NCBI RefSeq assembly: GCF_036323735.1
Contig: NC_086026.1
Coordinates: 86,695,359-86,759,358 of the forward strand
Origin: Rattus norvegicus
Taxonomy: Eukaryota > Chordata > Mammalia > Rodentia > Muridae
Direction: 5' to 3'
Length of the DNA stretch: 64,000 bases
Shown: piece after piece, positions 1 through 12,738 of the stretch
Layout: every line of letters starts with the position of its first letter
Position numbering within the stretch: position 1 is the stretch's first letter
Made by a program: the position numbers and the translations under genes
Notes under the pieces: model-generated
Told to the model about the DNA's origin: nothing
What the model saw: the letters and a program-made list of their open reading frames with translations, nothing else
Databases searched by the model: none

Positions 1-325
1 TTTGAAATTTATTTTTCTCTCACACAACACATCCTAACTGTAAGTTCCCCTCCCTCGACTTCTCCTATACCTGCACCCCACCTCCCCTCTCTGCTTTCAC
101 AAAAAGCAGACTTCACAGAGATATAAAGTAAACGTGATCTAACAAGACTCAATAAAACCAGCATAAACTTTCATACTAGGCAGGGAAAGGTGACCCAGTA
201 TGATGAAAGGAGTTCTAGAGCAGACTACAGGGTCAAAGACACTCCCACTCTCACTGTTCAAAACATCAAGTTAATAACCATAACACATGTACAGAAGATC
301 TAGTGTAGACACATGCATATTTCTT
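1..325 (-). mobile_element. L1 3' UTR fragment (Lx-like, old)
   Basis: The plus strand reads as the complement of an old murid L1 3' end: a T-rich start, then cccctccct...ctcctccc-type pyrimidine tracts, then the gcagacttcacagagatat-like and cagtatgatgaaaggagttc-like segments of the 3' UTR. It is diverged and truncated at the window edge. No target duplication was seen. Confidence 0.7.
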
Positions 326-425
326 GTTTGTTTGAAACAAGATTTTGTTAGGTGACATGGGCCAAAAACTCACTATACAGACCAAGTTATGTGGATAAAT
401 CTTGCCTCTACTTCCTAACATTTGG
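326..425 (-). repeat. Diverged B1 SINE
   Basis: The plus strand resembles the B1 complement: gtttgaaacaagattttgtt, then aactcactatacagaccaag and a ttgcctctacttcctaac end. It is highly diverged, so it is probably an old B1 or proto-B1 copy. Confidence 0.6.
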
Positions 426-1641
426 AGTTGTAAAACTTATACTTATATTCATCTTATGTTGCTTTCTATTATAAACACATAACCCCAGCTGTAGGGGTTT
501 CCTATGAAACACTGGATTGTATGGTGACTTTCATTTTCATATAATTTGATGGATTATGAGAATAAAATGTATTATTCTCTGACATTACACTAACATCTCT
601 TTAACATATACAACCTTATCCTCAGAGTTTCTTTATACTGAAAATCAAGACAAAATTTTATAGAACAGGCTTTTCCAGAAAACACACAAACTTATTGTTC
701 AAATATTTTGTAATCTGTCCATTTGCAAAAATGGCATTTAATGGCTTAAGTACTAATTATAAAAAAAATGAAAAGTTATTGTCAACAGATGACAGGCTTC
801 TGTTGTACAATGATATTCTCTCTCAATTGAGCCATTTCCTCCAGAATAATGGGAATACACTCTTAAGACTCAGAAAGTAAATGACTCACAAGTCTTAGAA
901 GGTTCCTGAAAGAAAATTCACAGGGCCCCTACCCAAGATATGGAAGTAGTAAAAGAAACGTTGGAGGAGGAATTTCTGGGCTGCCTAGAAAATGACCCTA
1001 TTTCAAGTCATTCAGTGAACTCCAAGGATATAGTTCCCATAATTTGTCACCCAAGCTGAGGTAAGCTTCAGTGATCTGTCTGCCCTAAGTTGTCCAAACT
1101 TTTATGAATAACTGCTCCCCACACTCCTGTTGTTAACAATTCCATAAGTTTATTGGCTCACAAAGTTTTGTGGAGTCATTATTTTGTTATATAGTTAATG
1201 TTCTATCTCAGGTAAATACATCTGAGGTCTCCTGGGAAGGTTTCACGCAATAGCTTCTGGTAGGATCTGTGGAATATTCTGAACTTTGACCCTTTGTCAT
1301 GAGCTTGTGAAAGAAAATGTAATAAGGATGATTAAGAAAATCTGAAGATCATCTCTGCTTCCTTTTAATTCTGTCCGAGGCTGGGTGCTAACTGCACTTT
1401 TGATCTCCTTTTTCTCCGTTTTGCTAAAAAATGAGAATACGTTGGCTTGAATATCTGGGCAGCTTAATGTTTAGGTTAATAAGATCAGAGCACAATTCCC
1501 AAAATCATTGTACAGTTTTATAGCTGCTTTTAACTCTTTGCAACTTTCCAAAAGCCACTGATTGTTGAAAAAATTGTCATTCAAAAGTGTCTCAAGATAT
1601 TAGAAGTCCGATGCCTATTTCACATCCTATAACCTATCATG

Positions 1642-1707
1642 GTTGGGGGGGGAGGGAGGGAGGGAAGGAGGGAGGGAGGAAGGGAGAGAGAGAGAGAGAG
1701 AGAGAGA
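1642..1707. repeat. (GGGA)n/(GA)n microsatellite
   Basis: A purine-rich run: ggggggg, then irregular gggagg units, then about twelve GA units. Confidence 0.95.
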
Positions 1708-1708
1708 A

Positions 1709-2014
1709 TTTGGATGTATCTTTGTGTGTGCCATGTGGTCTGTCCAAGTCAGAGGACATTCTCAGGTATTTATATTCATCTTCTACTTTGTATGAAACAA
1801 GGTTCCTGTTCTTTTCTTCTTTTCCTTTCCTGCTATAGACTACAGGATGAGTGCCTGTGAGAATCTGGGGATCTCCTTTCTCTACACCTCATATTCCTTT
1901 ATGAATACAGACTCTTCTTGTAGAAAGTCTGGTTTTTACAGGTTAGGGTGATTTAAACATGAGTCTTCATGGTTGTACTCAACTGTTATACCTACTAAGC
2001 AATCTCCCCAACCA
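1709..2014 (-). repeat. B4-type SINE
   Basis: The plus strand begins with tgtgtgtgccatgtgg...gtcagaggacattctcag, continues with a B1-like middle (gaaacaaggttcctgttc) and ends tactaagcaatctccccaac, the complement of the tRNA-derived head. This order is typical of B4 elements in reverse orientation. Confidence 0.7.
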
Positions 2015-4400
2015 CACAGATGAAAACATCTTATTTCTTATTTTCTGTTCATTGATAAGAGCCATCTAAACAACTTCAGGATGCCTTCAGTATGCTTGCA
2101 GACTTCCTTTCACGTGGCCCGGCTGACACATTAGCTGTTTAGTTAAAGTGCAAAATATAGGATTAAATAGAAAGAATCATTAATCTGAGATTATATAAGC
2201 ACAACATAGTCCTTCTCTCTGAGATACTAACAGGTATTGTGATAAGTTGCTTTTAAGAAGGTATATGACAGAATTGTTATCAACATCTGAAAGAATTACT
2301 TCCCTAAAAGTTATGCGCATTATACAGAACAATTTCACAACATTCAAACAGCAAACCCAACATTATCAATATTGCTTTGTCACTTACTAAGGTATTTTGA
2401 ATTCCTTATGCTCTGGAGCATTTAGGAGTGAAGCATAGAAGAACCAAAAAAGTTAATAGAGAAAACAGATAAGACTTACAAGAAAATATGCCAGGAAACA
2501 AATACTGTGTTTTTAATAAGCCTACTTAGCATAACCCTCAGGCCTCTCACATATACTGTGATACATTTGGGATAAGTGAAAATACATGGTGACAAATGGG
2601 ATTGAAAATCAACAACGTGACAGTCACACACACAAAATATTTCATTACAAAGTATGACAGGTAGTTAATTATTTCGAATTCTTCATTATTCTAGTGATCC
2701 TAAATGAATTAAAGGTAAAAGAAATTTCCTTAGTTTGCTGACTTTTAACACATGCAATTTTTTGTCTTTATATTTGTTCACTTGTTAACATGTTTTGCTC
2801 TGCTTCTATATATTCTTTGTGATTATGCCAAGGATATTTTTAGTCATATGAAATACAGCAGTAATTATAAATCTCTGAATTATTCCAATATTTTCTCAAG
2901 AACCATTTTAGTTATAACTTAAGTGTGCTTATTTAAAATAGCATGCAGCAAGTCAAAACTGGAGGGAAACAAGTTTAACATAATCCGAGGCCACTGAGTA
3001 AGACTGTCTAAAGCTACCAAGTAAGAAGAAACCCAGGGATGTGGCCCAGTACGACAGTATCTAATGTCTTAGGCACAAGCTTCAATTTCTGTTAACACTA
3101 AATAATGAGTAAATAGATAATAAGTCATCAACATTTTCAACACACTTAGGATGCTGATGTTAAGATTTATAATAAACATCCACAAAATGGACAGCAAAAT
3201 ACATGATCTATAACTGGCCAGAAGTGAGAGAAGAAAACCAAAGGAAGATGGCTGACTTGAATATTTTAGGGAGGAGGCTTGTGACAGAATATTTTAACAG
3301 AATATTCACCTTAGTGTACCACTCAAGTGGAAATAAAATATTACATAGAGAAATATACCACAATTGCTTGCTTGATCTATAGTTTCTGGGCCAAATAACA
3401 AGCAAGACCTACTCATAACTGAACTCAGCATTTGCACAGTGACCTTAAACTGTCCTTTCATTCTCTGCTCTTCTCTAGACATCTAAGATGGCCGTGAGAT
3501 ATGACAGAACTTCAGTGAGTGTTGCAAAGAACCGGACTTGAGGGCTGTTTTCCAAATATCCCATGCTCTAAGTGACTAAGGATAACTACTTTGAAGCAAA
3601 TGATCTCCCACCTGGTTTTACAGTAAATTCAAGAGACTAAAAATCTTTATTCAAACAAAAACAACTAATACAACCTACATTATTCAATATTAAAAACTCC
3701 TCTCTTTATTGATGGAGAACATTTTCCTTTAATACACACATGCTTCTGAACTGTACTCTATACACTGGCCTACTATAACAAGAAGAGTTAGAAAATCAAA
3801 AAATATGCATACATCTTGACATATGTCCTCTTGTAAGTCGATGAATGTCTTTGAACACATAAATACTTTTACAACATGAATATCATTGGTAATCATAACC
3901 ATTCTCTTTTTCCAATAAAATTAATTCCTTTATTTTAAGGAGAACTGATAAACATTTACTCAGAAAGACTAGAACTTTTGATGAAATGTTTTCATAACTT
4001 TACTATCATTTAAGTTGACAAGCTAGAGAGCTCCTAGCACAGACTTGTCTTATCTTAAAATAGTCTACTTAATTATAATCTTATACTGTCCTTTAGAATC
4101 TTACCTACATCATTAAAATAAACTTTCACTTATTTTGGACTCAGTAGTTTCTATTTTTTGGAACATGCAGGTTTTGAAAAATTCTAAGCAGCTCTCACTC
4201 AGTGTCATGGTCTTTGCATTCCCTTAGGCTTCATATTATACATTCATTCTTTAAAGCTAACACACAATTGCTTGTATTTATGAAGTGCAATGTAATTTTC
4301 CAATAAGCTTATAGTGTATAGTGATTACATCCAGTAATTTGCAAGTGTACCACCTCAAACATATATTATTCCTTTATGGTGAGGTAAAACCAACCTCAAT

Positions 4401-4613
4401 CAGCAGTTCCGAACCTTCCTGATGTTGTGACCCTTTAATACAGTTCCTCATGTTGCTGTGATACCCAACCACAAAATTAATTTTGTTGCTACTTCAAAAC
4501 TGAATTTTGCCACTATTTTGGATTATACTTTAAATATCTTTCTGAGGTCTGAGATGACTTCTGTGAAAGTCATTCAATCCCTCAAATGGGATCAAAGTAG
4601 TTAAGAACCATTG
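4401..4613. mobile_element. URR1-type nonautonomous hAT DNA transposon
   Basis: It starts cagcagttccgaaccttcct and ends gtagttaagaaccattg, the degraded inverted termini (CAGTGGTTCTCAACC-like) of the murid URR1 family. The interior has the expected gaccctttaatacagttcc and acaaaattaattttgttgctacttc segments. Weakly similar 7-8 bp sequences flank it (cctcaat / cctaaac). Orientation is not assigned. Confidence 0.8.
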
Positions 4614-5399
4614 CCTAAACCTTCTACTTTAGTTAGTTTGGGCCATAAAACCTCACCTCTACCTATTCTAAGAACCTAACTTGAAGCTAAACTTAGCCTA
4701 ATGTAGACAAGTACTTGAATCCCATCTGAGCCTGTTCTGGGGGCAGTGATTGAACCCCACTGCAGCTCATTCTAGAACAACAATTTGTTCCATATAGAGT
4801 GGAAGTGTCATGAAATGTTAGAAAATCCAGTTTTGGCAGCGTTTATGTCTACCAACATTCGTATTCACAGTGTATGTGATAAGAAGTCTTCTTACACAAG
4901 ACATGGTATAATCTAGATAGTCCTTGAAAATCACAGCTGTGATGCTACCATGAGAAATAGATTCCATGGGAAGGAGACTAGTAGAAAATATAAATCTTGT
5001 AGGACAAGCAGAAAATAACAAAATATTGATAAAAACCAATATTACTTATTCTTATAATACTAAAGAGTGACTATCAAATTGGTAACCACAAGTATTTGTT
5101 GTGCTTGTGAAGTATATGGGCAAGGGGAATAAAAACAAAATATAAAGTAAAGTGATGGAATTCACTGATTTATTTTAATGGGCTGCAAGCGGGATGAAAG
5201 ACAAAATCCACACAGGGATTTCAAGGCTAAATTGACAGTCACGTGCCATATGTCTTACATGTGACGTACCTTATATGATACAGCTATGCCTTCCTGGTGA
5301 TAGACTATTTTATCATTGTCTAATGCCACAAATATATAATAAAGACATCTTCTTTTGGTATCTCAGTATTGGTGGTTGATAGTTCTTCTTAAGACACAA

Positions 5400-5522
5400 G
5401 ATTTATTTTTATTTTTATTTATGTGATACAAGTTAAAGGTTAGGTGATATGTGGGTATGGTGTCCATGTATATCAAAAGAGGACAATGAATCACCTGGAG
5501 CTGGTGTTATAGGTGGGGGTTG
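5400..5522 (-). repeat. B3-type SINE, 3' part
   Basis: The plus strand reads atttatttttatttttatttatg, then agaggacaatgaatcacctggagctggtgttatag, the complement of the B3 body. The tRNA-like head is missing. Confidence 0.6.
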
Positions 5523-5660
5523 GCCTACAACTTCAGGATACAGCACAGACCACAAACATCTGTATGTCCTTTGGTGGTAACACAGGCCTCAGACACAGCA
5601 TGAAACACGGACATTAACATATTTTTCAGTATTGGAATAGCATGAGCCCTGTCTCCAGCT
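5523..5660. repeat. Unclassified murid dispersed repeat fragment
   Basis: The segment with cagcacagaccacaaacatc and cctttggtggtaacacagg resembles a dispersed sequence I know from murid genomes but cannot assign to a family with certainty; an old L1 3' region is one option. Confidence 0.35.
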
Positions 5661-6983
5661 TATCTTATTTGATGGCAGATCTGTTTTGTAACAGAATCAT
5701 CAGACAAAAAAAATGTCAGAATATTCCCAAGATTTGCTACTTCTGGGACCCTGGAATGTCCCCAAAAGGCCAGAGAATTCAAATTTATGTGTTTTAAACA
5801 GACTTATTCTACACTGGTGAGGATAGATCCAGATGGAGGGAGACAAAGTTCACAAATGGTAGAGGCACCGCCCACTTCAGCAGGATATATTGCTGTTCAT
5901 GTGAAAAAACAATCATTCATGTTGTAAAATGAAAGCTAGTTTCCGAGTATGAAGAAACGTTCAGATAGATTTCGAGCAACTTACAATGATATAACTATAC
6001 ACTACAGAATTTGCTTTAAGACTTGAGCCTTTTAGTTAGAGCCTCAATTCCTTTTACACAAAGACTTGGAAGCTAACCGCAGTGAGAATCAGGCAAAGAC
6101 ACACAGACTTTTGTTTCCCCATCAATGTTTTACTAGAAATGTCCGGGAGGCTCACTTGTAAAGGTGTTCATACCTACTGCATGTAGCTGTGGAGAGTATA
6201 TCAGGGAGGCTGCAGCCAAGTGTCTCTTGCCACTCCATCAAAGGTGAATGAAAATGGATTGTGAAAGAGAAGAGTGAAATGACGCTACTTCTGCGCCTCA
6301 CTTCATTTTCCTCTTCAAGTAAACAGAAATCAAGCTAGTATTCACCAACTCTAACATTAGTTTCATTGGTATATTTAGCCAAATGGCTCCAATTTTTGTC
6401 ATAGATTTGAGAAACAGATGGAGATTTCTGAAAGCTAAATTTTTTAAATAAACTGTTTCCTATATCTTTCTTATCCTACTATATCAAGAAGGAAAGGAAT
6501 TGTGAATGTAGGAACAGATGTAAACCGGCAATACGGGAATAAGCGAAGGGAGATGGGTAGACAGTTAAACCCCATTAATGAAGTCTTGTGTATCCGAGAG
6601 AGCTGCCTCTTTTCAGTCTGACATATGGAGAAACTATATGTTAAATGCACACAATCATGAGAAATATCCAGGGGAAAGAGAAGTAATGTCTCAAATCATC
6701 TACCCCTAGTTATGGCAGTTAACCCGAGTAATTGGTACAACAAGATAGTTTAATAAAAGTGTTAGTCCTTTAGTGTTAAGAGTAGAAATTACATTTTCTT
6801 AGCACTAGTAGACTTGGAGATATGATCCACACAAAGGGTTGGGCAACTGTAGTTCACAGACTCAATCTGACTGGATGTCAATTTTTCTAAATATAATATA
6901 ATGAGATAACTGTGTTCATTGCTGTCTGTGTCTACTGATGCTAAAGACCCCACAAAATGTATCTGATTTTAATCTAATATCTT

Positions 6984-8507
6984 TTTTCTTTGTTTTTCTT
7001 TAATTTTTTATTACATATTTCTTTACTTACACTTCAAAGGTTATTCCCCTTCCCAGTTTCCTGTCCATAAGTCCCCATCCCCTACCCTCTCCCTCCCCCT
7101 CCCCATACGGGTATTCCCCGTATACATCCCCCTTATTGCCCTCCCCCATATTCTCCTGCACTGGGGGTCCAACCTTGGCAGGACCAAGGGCTTCCCCTTC
7201 CACTGGTGCCCCAACAAGGCTATTCTCTGCTACATATGCAGTTGGAGCCCTGGGTCAGTCTATGTATAGTCTTTCGGTAGTGGTTTAGTCCCTGGAAGCT
7301 CTGGTTGGTTGGCATTGTTGTTTTTATGGGGTTGAAAGCTTCTTCAATTCTTTCAATACTTCCTCTGATTACCCCAACGGGGTCCTATTCTCAGTTCGGT
7401 GGTTTTCTGCTAGCATTGACCTCTGTATTGGACATGCTCTGGGTGTGTCTCTCAGGAGAGATCTATATCTAGTCCCTTTCAGCATGCATTTTTTAGCTTC
7501 ATCAATCTTATCTAGTTTTGGTGGCTGTATATATATGGGCCACATGTGAGGCAGGCTCTGATAGGCCATTCCTTGAGTCGCTGCTCTAAACTTTGCTTCC
7601 ATATCCCCTCCTATGGATATTTTCCCCCTTTTAAGAAGGAGTGGGAGCATCTACATTTTGGTCATCCTTCTTCTTGAGCTTCCTGTGGTCTGTAGATTGC
7701 ATCTTGGGTAATTTGAGCTTTTTGGCTAATACCCACTTATCAATGAGTGCATACGAAGTGTGTTTTTCTGTGATTGAGTAACCTCACTCAGGATGATATT
7801 TTCTAGTGCATTCCATTTGTCTATGAATTTCATGAAGTCATTGTTTTTGATAGCTGAGTAGTACTCCATTGTGTAGATGTACTACATTTTTTTTAATCCA
7901 TTCCTCTGTTGAAGGGCATCTGGGTCCTTTCCAGCTTCTGGCTACTATAAATAAGGCCACTATGAACGTAGTGGAGCATGTGTCTTTGTTGTATGTTGGA
8001 GCATCTTTTGGGTATATGCCCAAGAGTGGTATAGCTGGGTCCTCAGGTACTGGAATGTCCAATTTTCTGAGGAACCTCCAGACTGATTTCCAGAATGGTT
8101 GCACCAGTTTTCGATCCCACCAACAATGGAGGAGTGTTCCTCTCTCTCCACATCCTCGCCAGCATCTGCTGTCACCTGAGTTTTTTATCTTAGCCATTCT
8201 GACTGGTGTGAGGAGGAGTCTCTGGGTTGTTTTGATTTGCATTTCCCTGATGACTAAGGATGTTGAACATTTCTTTAGGTGCTTTTTGGCTATTTGATAA
8301 TCCTCAGCTGAGAATGTTTTGTTTAGCTCTGTACCCCATTTTTAATAGGGTGATTTGGCTCTCTGGAGTCTAACTTCTTGAGTTCTTTGTATATTTTGGA
8401 TATTAGCCCTCTATCAGATCTAGGATAGGTAAAGATCTTTTCCCGATCTGTTGGTTGCCGTTTTGTCCTAATGACAGTGTCTTTTGCTTTACAAAAGCTT
8501 TGCAGTT
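6984..8507 (-). mobile_element. 5'-truncated L1 (end of ORF2 plus 3' UTR) with target duplications
   Basis: On the minus strand this is a murid L1 tail. The ORF2 C-terminal segment lies at about 7838-8507, with recognisable CWWDRKLVQPFWKSVWRF, DPAIPLLGIYPKDAPTYN and RCPSTEEWI motifs. The 3' UTR and A-rich tail (T-rich on plus) run down to 6984. The ORF2 frame is interrupted, so it encodes no working protein. Nearly identical 13-bp flanks AATCTAATATCTT (6971-6983) and AATCTAAAATCTT (8508-8520) are target-site duplications with one mismatch. The copy is dead on arrival by 5' truncation. Confidence 0.93.
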
Positions 8508-8523
8508 AATCTAAAATCTTTAT

Positions 8524-8931
8524 GTGCTGGCTAGGGTTTTGTTAACCTGACACAAGCTGTAAGTATCTCAAAGACAAGAACTTCAATTGAGAAAATTTCC
8601 TCATAAGATCAGGTTGTGGGCAAGTTTGTGGTGCATTCATTTTATTGGTGATTAATGGACATGGGTTCAGCCACAGGTGCTGGTGCCAGCCATTGGCCTG
8701 TGGTTCTAGTTGCTATAAGAAAGCTGGCTGAGCAAGCCTAAGAAACAAGTCTATAAGCAGCATTCCTCCATGGCCTCAGCATCAGTTCACATCTCTAAAT
8801 TCTTGCCTTGAATTCCTGCCCTGATTTTCCTGGATGATGAACTACAATTCTAAGATAAAATAAACCTGATCCTTCCAAAATTGATTTTGTCACAGTGTTT
8901 CAATCACGTCAATGGTTATCCAAACTAAGAT
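8524..8931 (+). repeat. Dispersed LTR-like murid repeat (family not named with certainty)
   Basis: It matches an abundant murid dispersed repeat: gctggctagggttttgttaacc start, tataagaaagctggctgagc middle, cagcattcctccatggcctc, and a gataaaataaacctgatcc polyadenylation-signal-like end. About 400 bp with a terminal AATAAA suggests a solitary LTR-like unit (MaLR or RMER type). The same family recurs near 61005-61242. Its left end abuts the L1 target duplication. Confidence 0.6.
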
Positions 8932-9702
8932 ATTTAGTTAACAGATAATAAAAATGAGGCCTGAAGAGATAAACTAACAAAACATGAATCTAAGTTTCCA
9001 AGTTGTTATGAATATCTGAGAAGAAATTGATAACATAAACCATGAACTCTAGGACCTTAAGGGAGAAAGGATGGAGCCATTACTTGCTGTGCTGAGTTAT
9101 GAAAGCATAATAATTCTTGAATAATTTATAGAAGATCATAAGGAGAAATGAGGGTGTAAATCAGAGACAATCACAAGCTAATGTAAAGATCTTTCCTTCA
9201 TATATTTCTACAAAATTGTGAAAGTTTGGAAGAAAGACAATTGTGGCCACACATAGGATTAAAATGTTAGTTACTGATGACAACATTATCAGTTGAATGA
9301 ATAAGAGAACTTTGGGACAGAGAAAGCACATGGGCCATCATAAGTGTGTTCTAATAAAAGTTCATCTAGTTACTTCTTATAGTCCTGGTTCTTATATCCT
9401 GAAATGTAATGGATGAAGTTGTTACAAAGAAGAGATGGGTAGGATTAATACTTAATATGTATATTTTACAGGTCAGAATGAATCAAAGTTGTCACTAATG
9501 TAGTAAATGGTATCCATTTATTATCTACAAGTTTTTGTGGGGTTAGTGCATTTTTCTTTTTTGTTACAGCATAGACTTGAGCAGAATTTTTCCTTGTTCT
9601 CATTGAGGTAGTCAGTGATAAACAAATTTTTCTGTGCAGAGAACAAATTGTAAGTTGCCATAGCAACACATTCTCTTAATAAAACCTCCTGGTTTGTTTG
9701 TT

Positions 9703-9703
9703 C

Positions 9704-9740
<37 letters not shown>
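9703..9740. repeat. (TA)n microsatellite
   Basis: An almost pure alternating TA tract with one G interruption. Confidence 0.95.
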
Positions 9741-10127
9741 CTTATATGTATTCCATATGTATAAATATTACTTCTAGACCACAGGATAAAATACTAGTTT
9801 AACATTCTGATAGGTAATCAGAATTACCTATGTGCTTAAAGGTAGAGTGCTTGCGGTGATATGGTTTTCTGAAAATAGATCTTGATCCCAAATTTTGCTG
9901 GTCTTTACATCCAAGTTAATAATATACCTTGAGATAATTTTAAGATTTTGTGTTTAACCTGCTATACTACTGCATAGTCAGCCAGTTTAAGTTTTAATAA
10001 CCTCCAAGAAAATAATCTAATCTTTTTTACTATGGATTGGATTTCCCATTCTATCAATGTTTATAACCTTAATTTAGTGTATTACTTTATCTTCAAGTTA
10101 TGTACTCTTTAATACCCTGACACAGAA

Positions 10128-10130
<3 letters not shown>

Positions 10131-10212
<82 letters not shown>
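10131..10212. repeat. Compound (TG)n(AG)n microsatellite
   Basis: About 20 TG units pass directly into about 20 AG units. Confidence 0.97.
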
Positions 10213-10214
<2 letters not shown>

Positions 10215-10496
10215 GTAATTATTTGCAGATCTGTTTGTGGTTGTGGTAGTTGGCAAAGAAATTTCTTTCCTTGTAAATCCTTCTTAAATTTTTTCTATAA
10301 ATAAATCATCAATTCTTTCCAATTTCATATTATCCTTGTTGTTCAATAATAAATAGCAAATCCCTCTAACCATATGAAAAGGTTGAGATTTCAGAGCTTT
10401 CTAGATACACAGAGAAAACTGCTTCCTTCTGGTCAAAAGAGCAGGATATACTGATCTCCAAAGATTAGAAAATCACATAGTGTTGTCTCTACTCAT

Positions 10497-10765
10497 AAAA
10501 GTACACATGGGGGAACCCATGGCTCCAGCTGTATCTGCAGCGGAGGATGGCATTGTCTGGCATCAACAGGAGGAGAAGCCCTTGGCTCTGTGGAGGCTCG
10601 ATGCCCTAGTGTAGAATGCCAGGGTATTGGCGTGGGAGTGGATGGGTGGGAGCAAGAGGATCCTCATAGAAGAAGGACGAGGGGGGATGGGAGAGGGGGA
10701 ACTGGGAAAGGGGATAACATTTGAAATGTAAACACATAAACTATTCAATAAAAATAGATAATAAG
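10497..10765 (+). mobile_element. L1 3' end fragment
   Basis: The plus strand carries a typical murid L1 3' UTR: cacatgggggaacccatggc, gaggagaagcccttggc, a G-rich tract and the ending actgggaaaggggataacat followed by AATAAA. A possible target duplication is ataaaagtac before and ataaagtaaa after, which is imperfect. Confidence 0.88.
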
Positions 10766-10971
10766 TTTTTATAAAGTAAAAATAATAAAATTTAATAATG
10801 TGATAAAAACTAAGTTTACTTTAAGTAACTTCTTAAGAGTTAGTATTTTGAGAGGCACTCATTCTTTCAACAAATACCTATTAAAGGGCTAGTCTTGGCA
10901 AAATACACGTGAAATAGTAAAACTACGAGCAAGTATTCACTAGGGAAAAATGAAAAAGTAAACACAGCTGA

Positions 10972-11076
10972 AGTGGTGGTGGCACACACAACTAATCCCA
11001 GGACTTGGGAGGCAGAGGAAGGTTAGTCGCAGGTTAGAGCCAGCCTGGTCTAGTGTGAGTTACAGGACAGCCAGGG

Positions 11077-11078
<2 letters not shown>
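10972..11078 (+). repeat. B1 SINE ending in a CA repeat
   Basis: It contains gtggtggtggcacacacaac, cccaggacttgggaggcaga and ggacagccagggctac, the B1 consensus order. The usual agagaaaccctgtctc end is absent; at ggctacac the sequence passes straight into (AC)n. Confidence 0.9.

Positions 11079-11120
<42 letters not shown>
11079..11120. repeat. (AC)n microsatellite joined to B1
   Basis: About 21 AC units start within the ctacac of the B1 body. Confidence 0.97.
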
Positions 11121-11122
<2 letters not shown>

Positions 11123-11629
11123 CCAGGAGTCCATTCTTAGGAACTATAACTCACCTGCAAACTTACTGAGGATCAGGGGAAATAATCACCATAAATTCAT
11201 CCTCAACATAGTCACATACAAAACTTGCATCAAACAGCATTGTCAAGCCTGTCCATTTTCTTGAGTTCTAACTCAGAAAAGCATAACATTTATGTCTTTG
11301 TTCATAACGTTTTCTTTGAATACTGGCCTAAAGGCTCAGCATACTCTCCCTGACACTTGGGGTTTTCTCACCCTACCTTGTACAGTGGCAGTGCTTGTTT
11401 GTCCCATAGCTGCTTAAGGACATGCTTAACTAGACTGTCTGTTTACTTGGACTCAAAAGACACAGCCTTTTCTTTCTTCTCATCCATCTGCCTCCTCCCG
11501 GCAGATTCCAACGTTATTGTTTCACTCTCTGGATGGTTTTTCTCTTGCCTTTTATGAGAATTATCTACATTCTTTCTTCCAAGTCAGTTTTGAAATTCTT
11601 TTATTAGCAAGAACAAAGACAAAAACAAA

Positions 11630-11663
11630 GATAAAGAAAGAAAGAAAGGAAGAAAGAAAGAAA

Positions 11664-11713
<50 letters not shown>

Positions 11714-11737
11714 AGGGAAGAAAGAAAGAAGGAAAGC
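11630..11737. repeat. (GAAA)n / (GGAA)n microsatellite
   Basis: A tetranucleotide purine run of about 108 bp with GGAA variants. Confidence 0.96.
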
Positions 11738-12527
11738 AATAGTCCCCAAACTCCCTGGTTTTTATGACCATTCTAATTAAAGTGATATGAATTTCAATGC
11801 AGTTTCTCTGTGGTTCTCTGGACTCCCAGGCTTTGGGTAGATATAGTTGGGGTTAATTTCTGTGCTTCTCTTACTCATGGTTTATTCTGGTGCTGAGCCT
11901 GGGCTGTGAGCATTTGTTGTTCACCAGAGTTACGTCACAGTAGTAGCATCTTTTCCTTGAATGCTAACACCTCTGCTAGCCACACGTGACCCCGCTGTCT
12001 ATAGTCGGTGCAGTTCTTCCATAATACTTTTGTGTCCCGGTCCACACACAACCAGAAGGCTTGTGTTCCAGTCAGGCGTGACTTTCCAGAGAAGTTGAAA
12101 TAGGTGGCCAACTCTTGTCAACCTTTGATTTGTACTTTGAGAGAGAGAGACCTGTAGGGTAGCATTTGTGTGGGTGAACACATTAAAGAACCCTCAGAGG
12201 GGGCATGAAAGTGCCTCACATTAAGGGACAAGGAAACTTACTTTGGGATCAATTTGACCAAGAGCAAGCTCAGATTTTAAAAGTTGAAGCATAAATAAGC
12301 CTACTAGAGACATATATCTTAACTAAACCTCATAACAAGGCAGGGAGGAAACATGTTATCATAGTGGAATATTTGAGAAAGGTGCGATACCACCACGTGA
12401 TAAGTGGAGATTGCTGAGAGAGTACAGAACTGGCGTTTCAATCCAAGGTTGAGTGAAGAACTCTTGTATTTTATGATGCACAGTACTTCATCACAGTCAT
12501 CATTAATCATATGCTTGACCTGATATC

Positions 12528-12738
12528 AAAAAGTCACCCACACACTCACACCCACATACACACATACATTCACTTCTGCACAAGTGCACACATAAACATA
12601 TTCATACACCTACATACATGTACATACACATTCACACAATTGTATACGTACACCTATACACATGTGCACACACATATTCATACACCTACATGCACATATA
12701 CACACACACATACATGCACTTACATGTGTGCACAGACA
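12528..12738. repeat. Degenerate (CA)n/(TACA)n tract
   Basis: About 210 bp of interrupted cacaca, tacaca and tcatacac units. It is an old, decayed microsatellite. Confidence 0.9.

Noticed and set aside
11517..11780. Lys/Glu-rich open frame and its Phe/Leu/Ser-rich complement
   Set aside because: Both are translations of the (GAAA)n tract.
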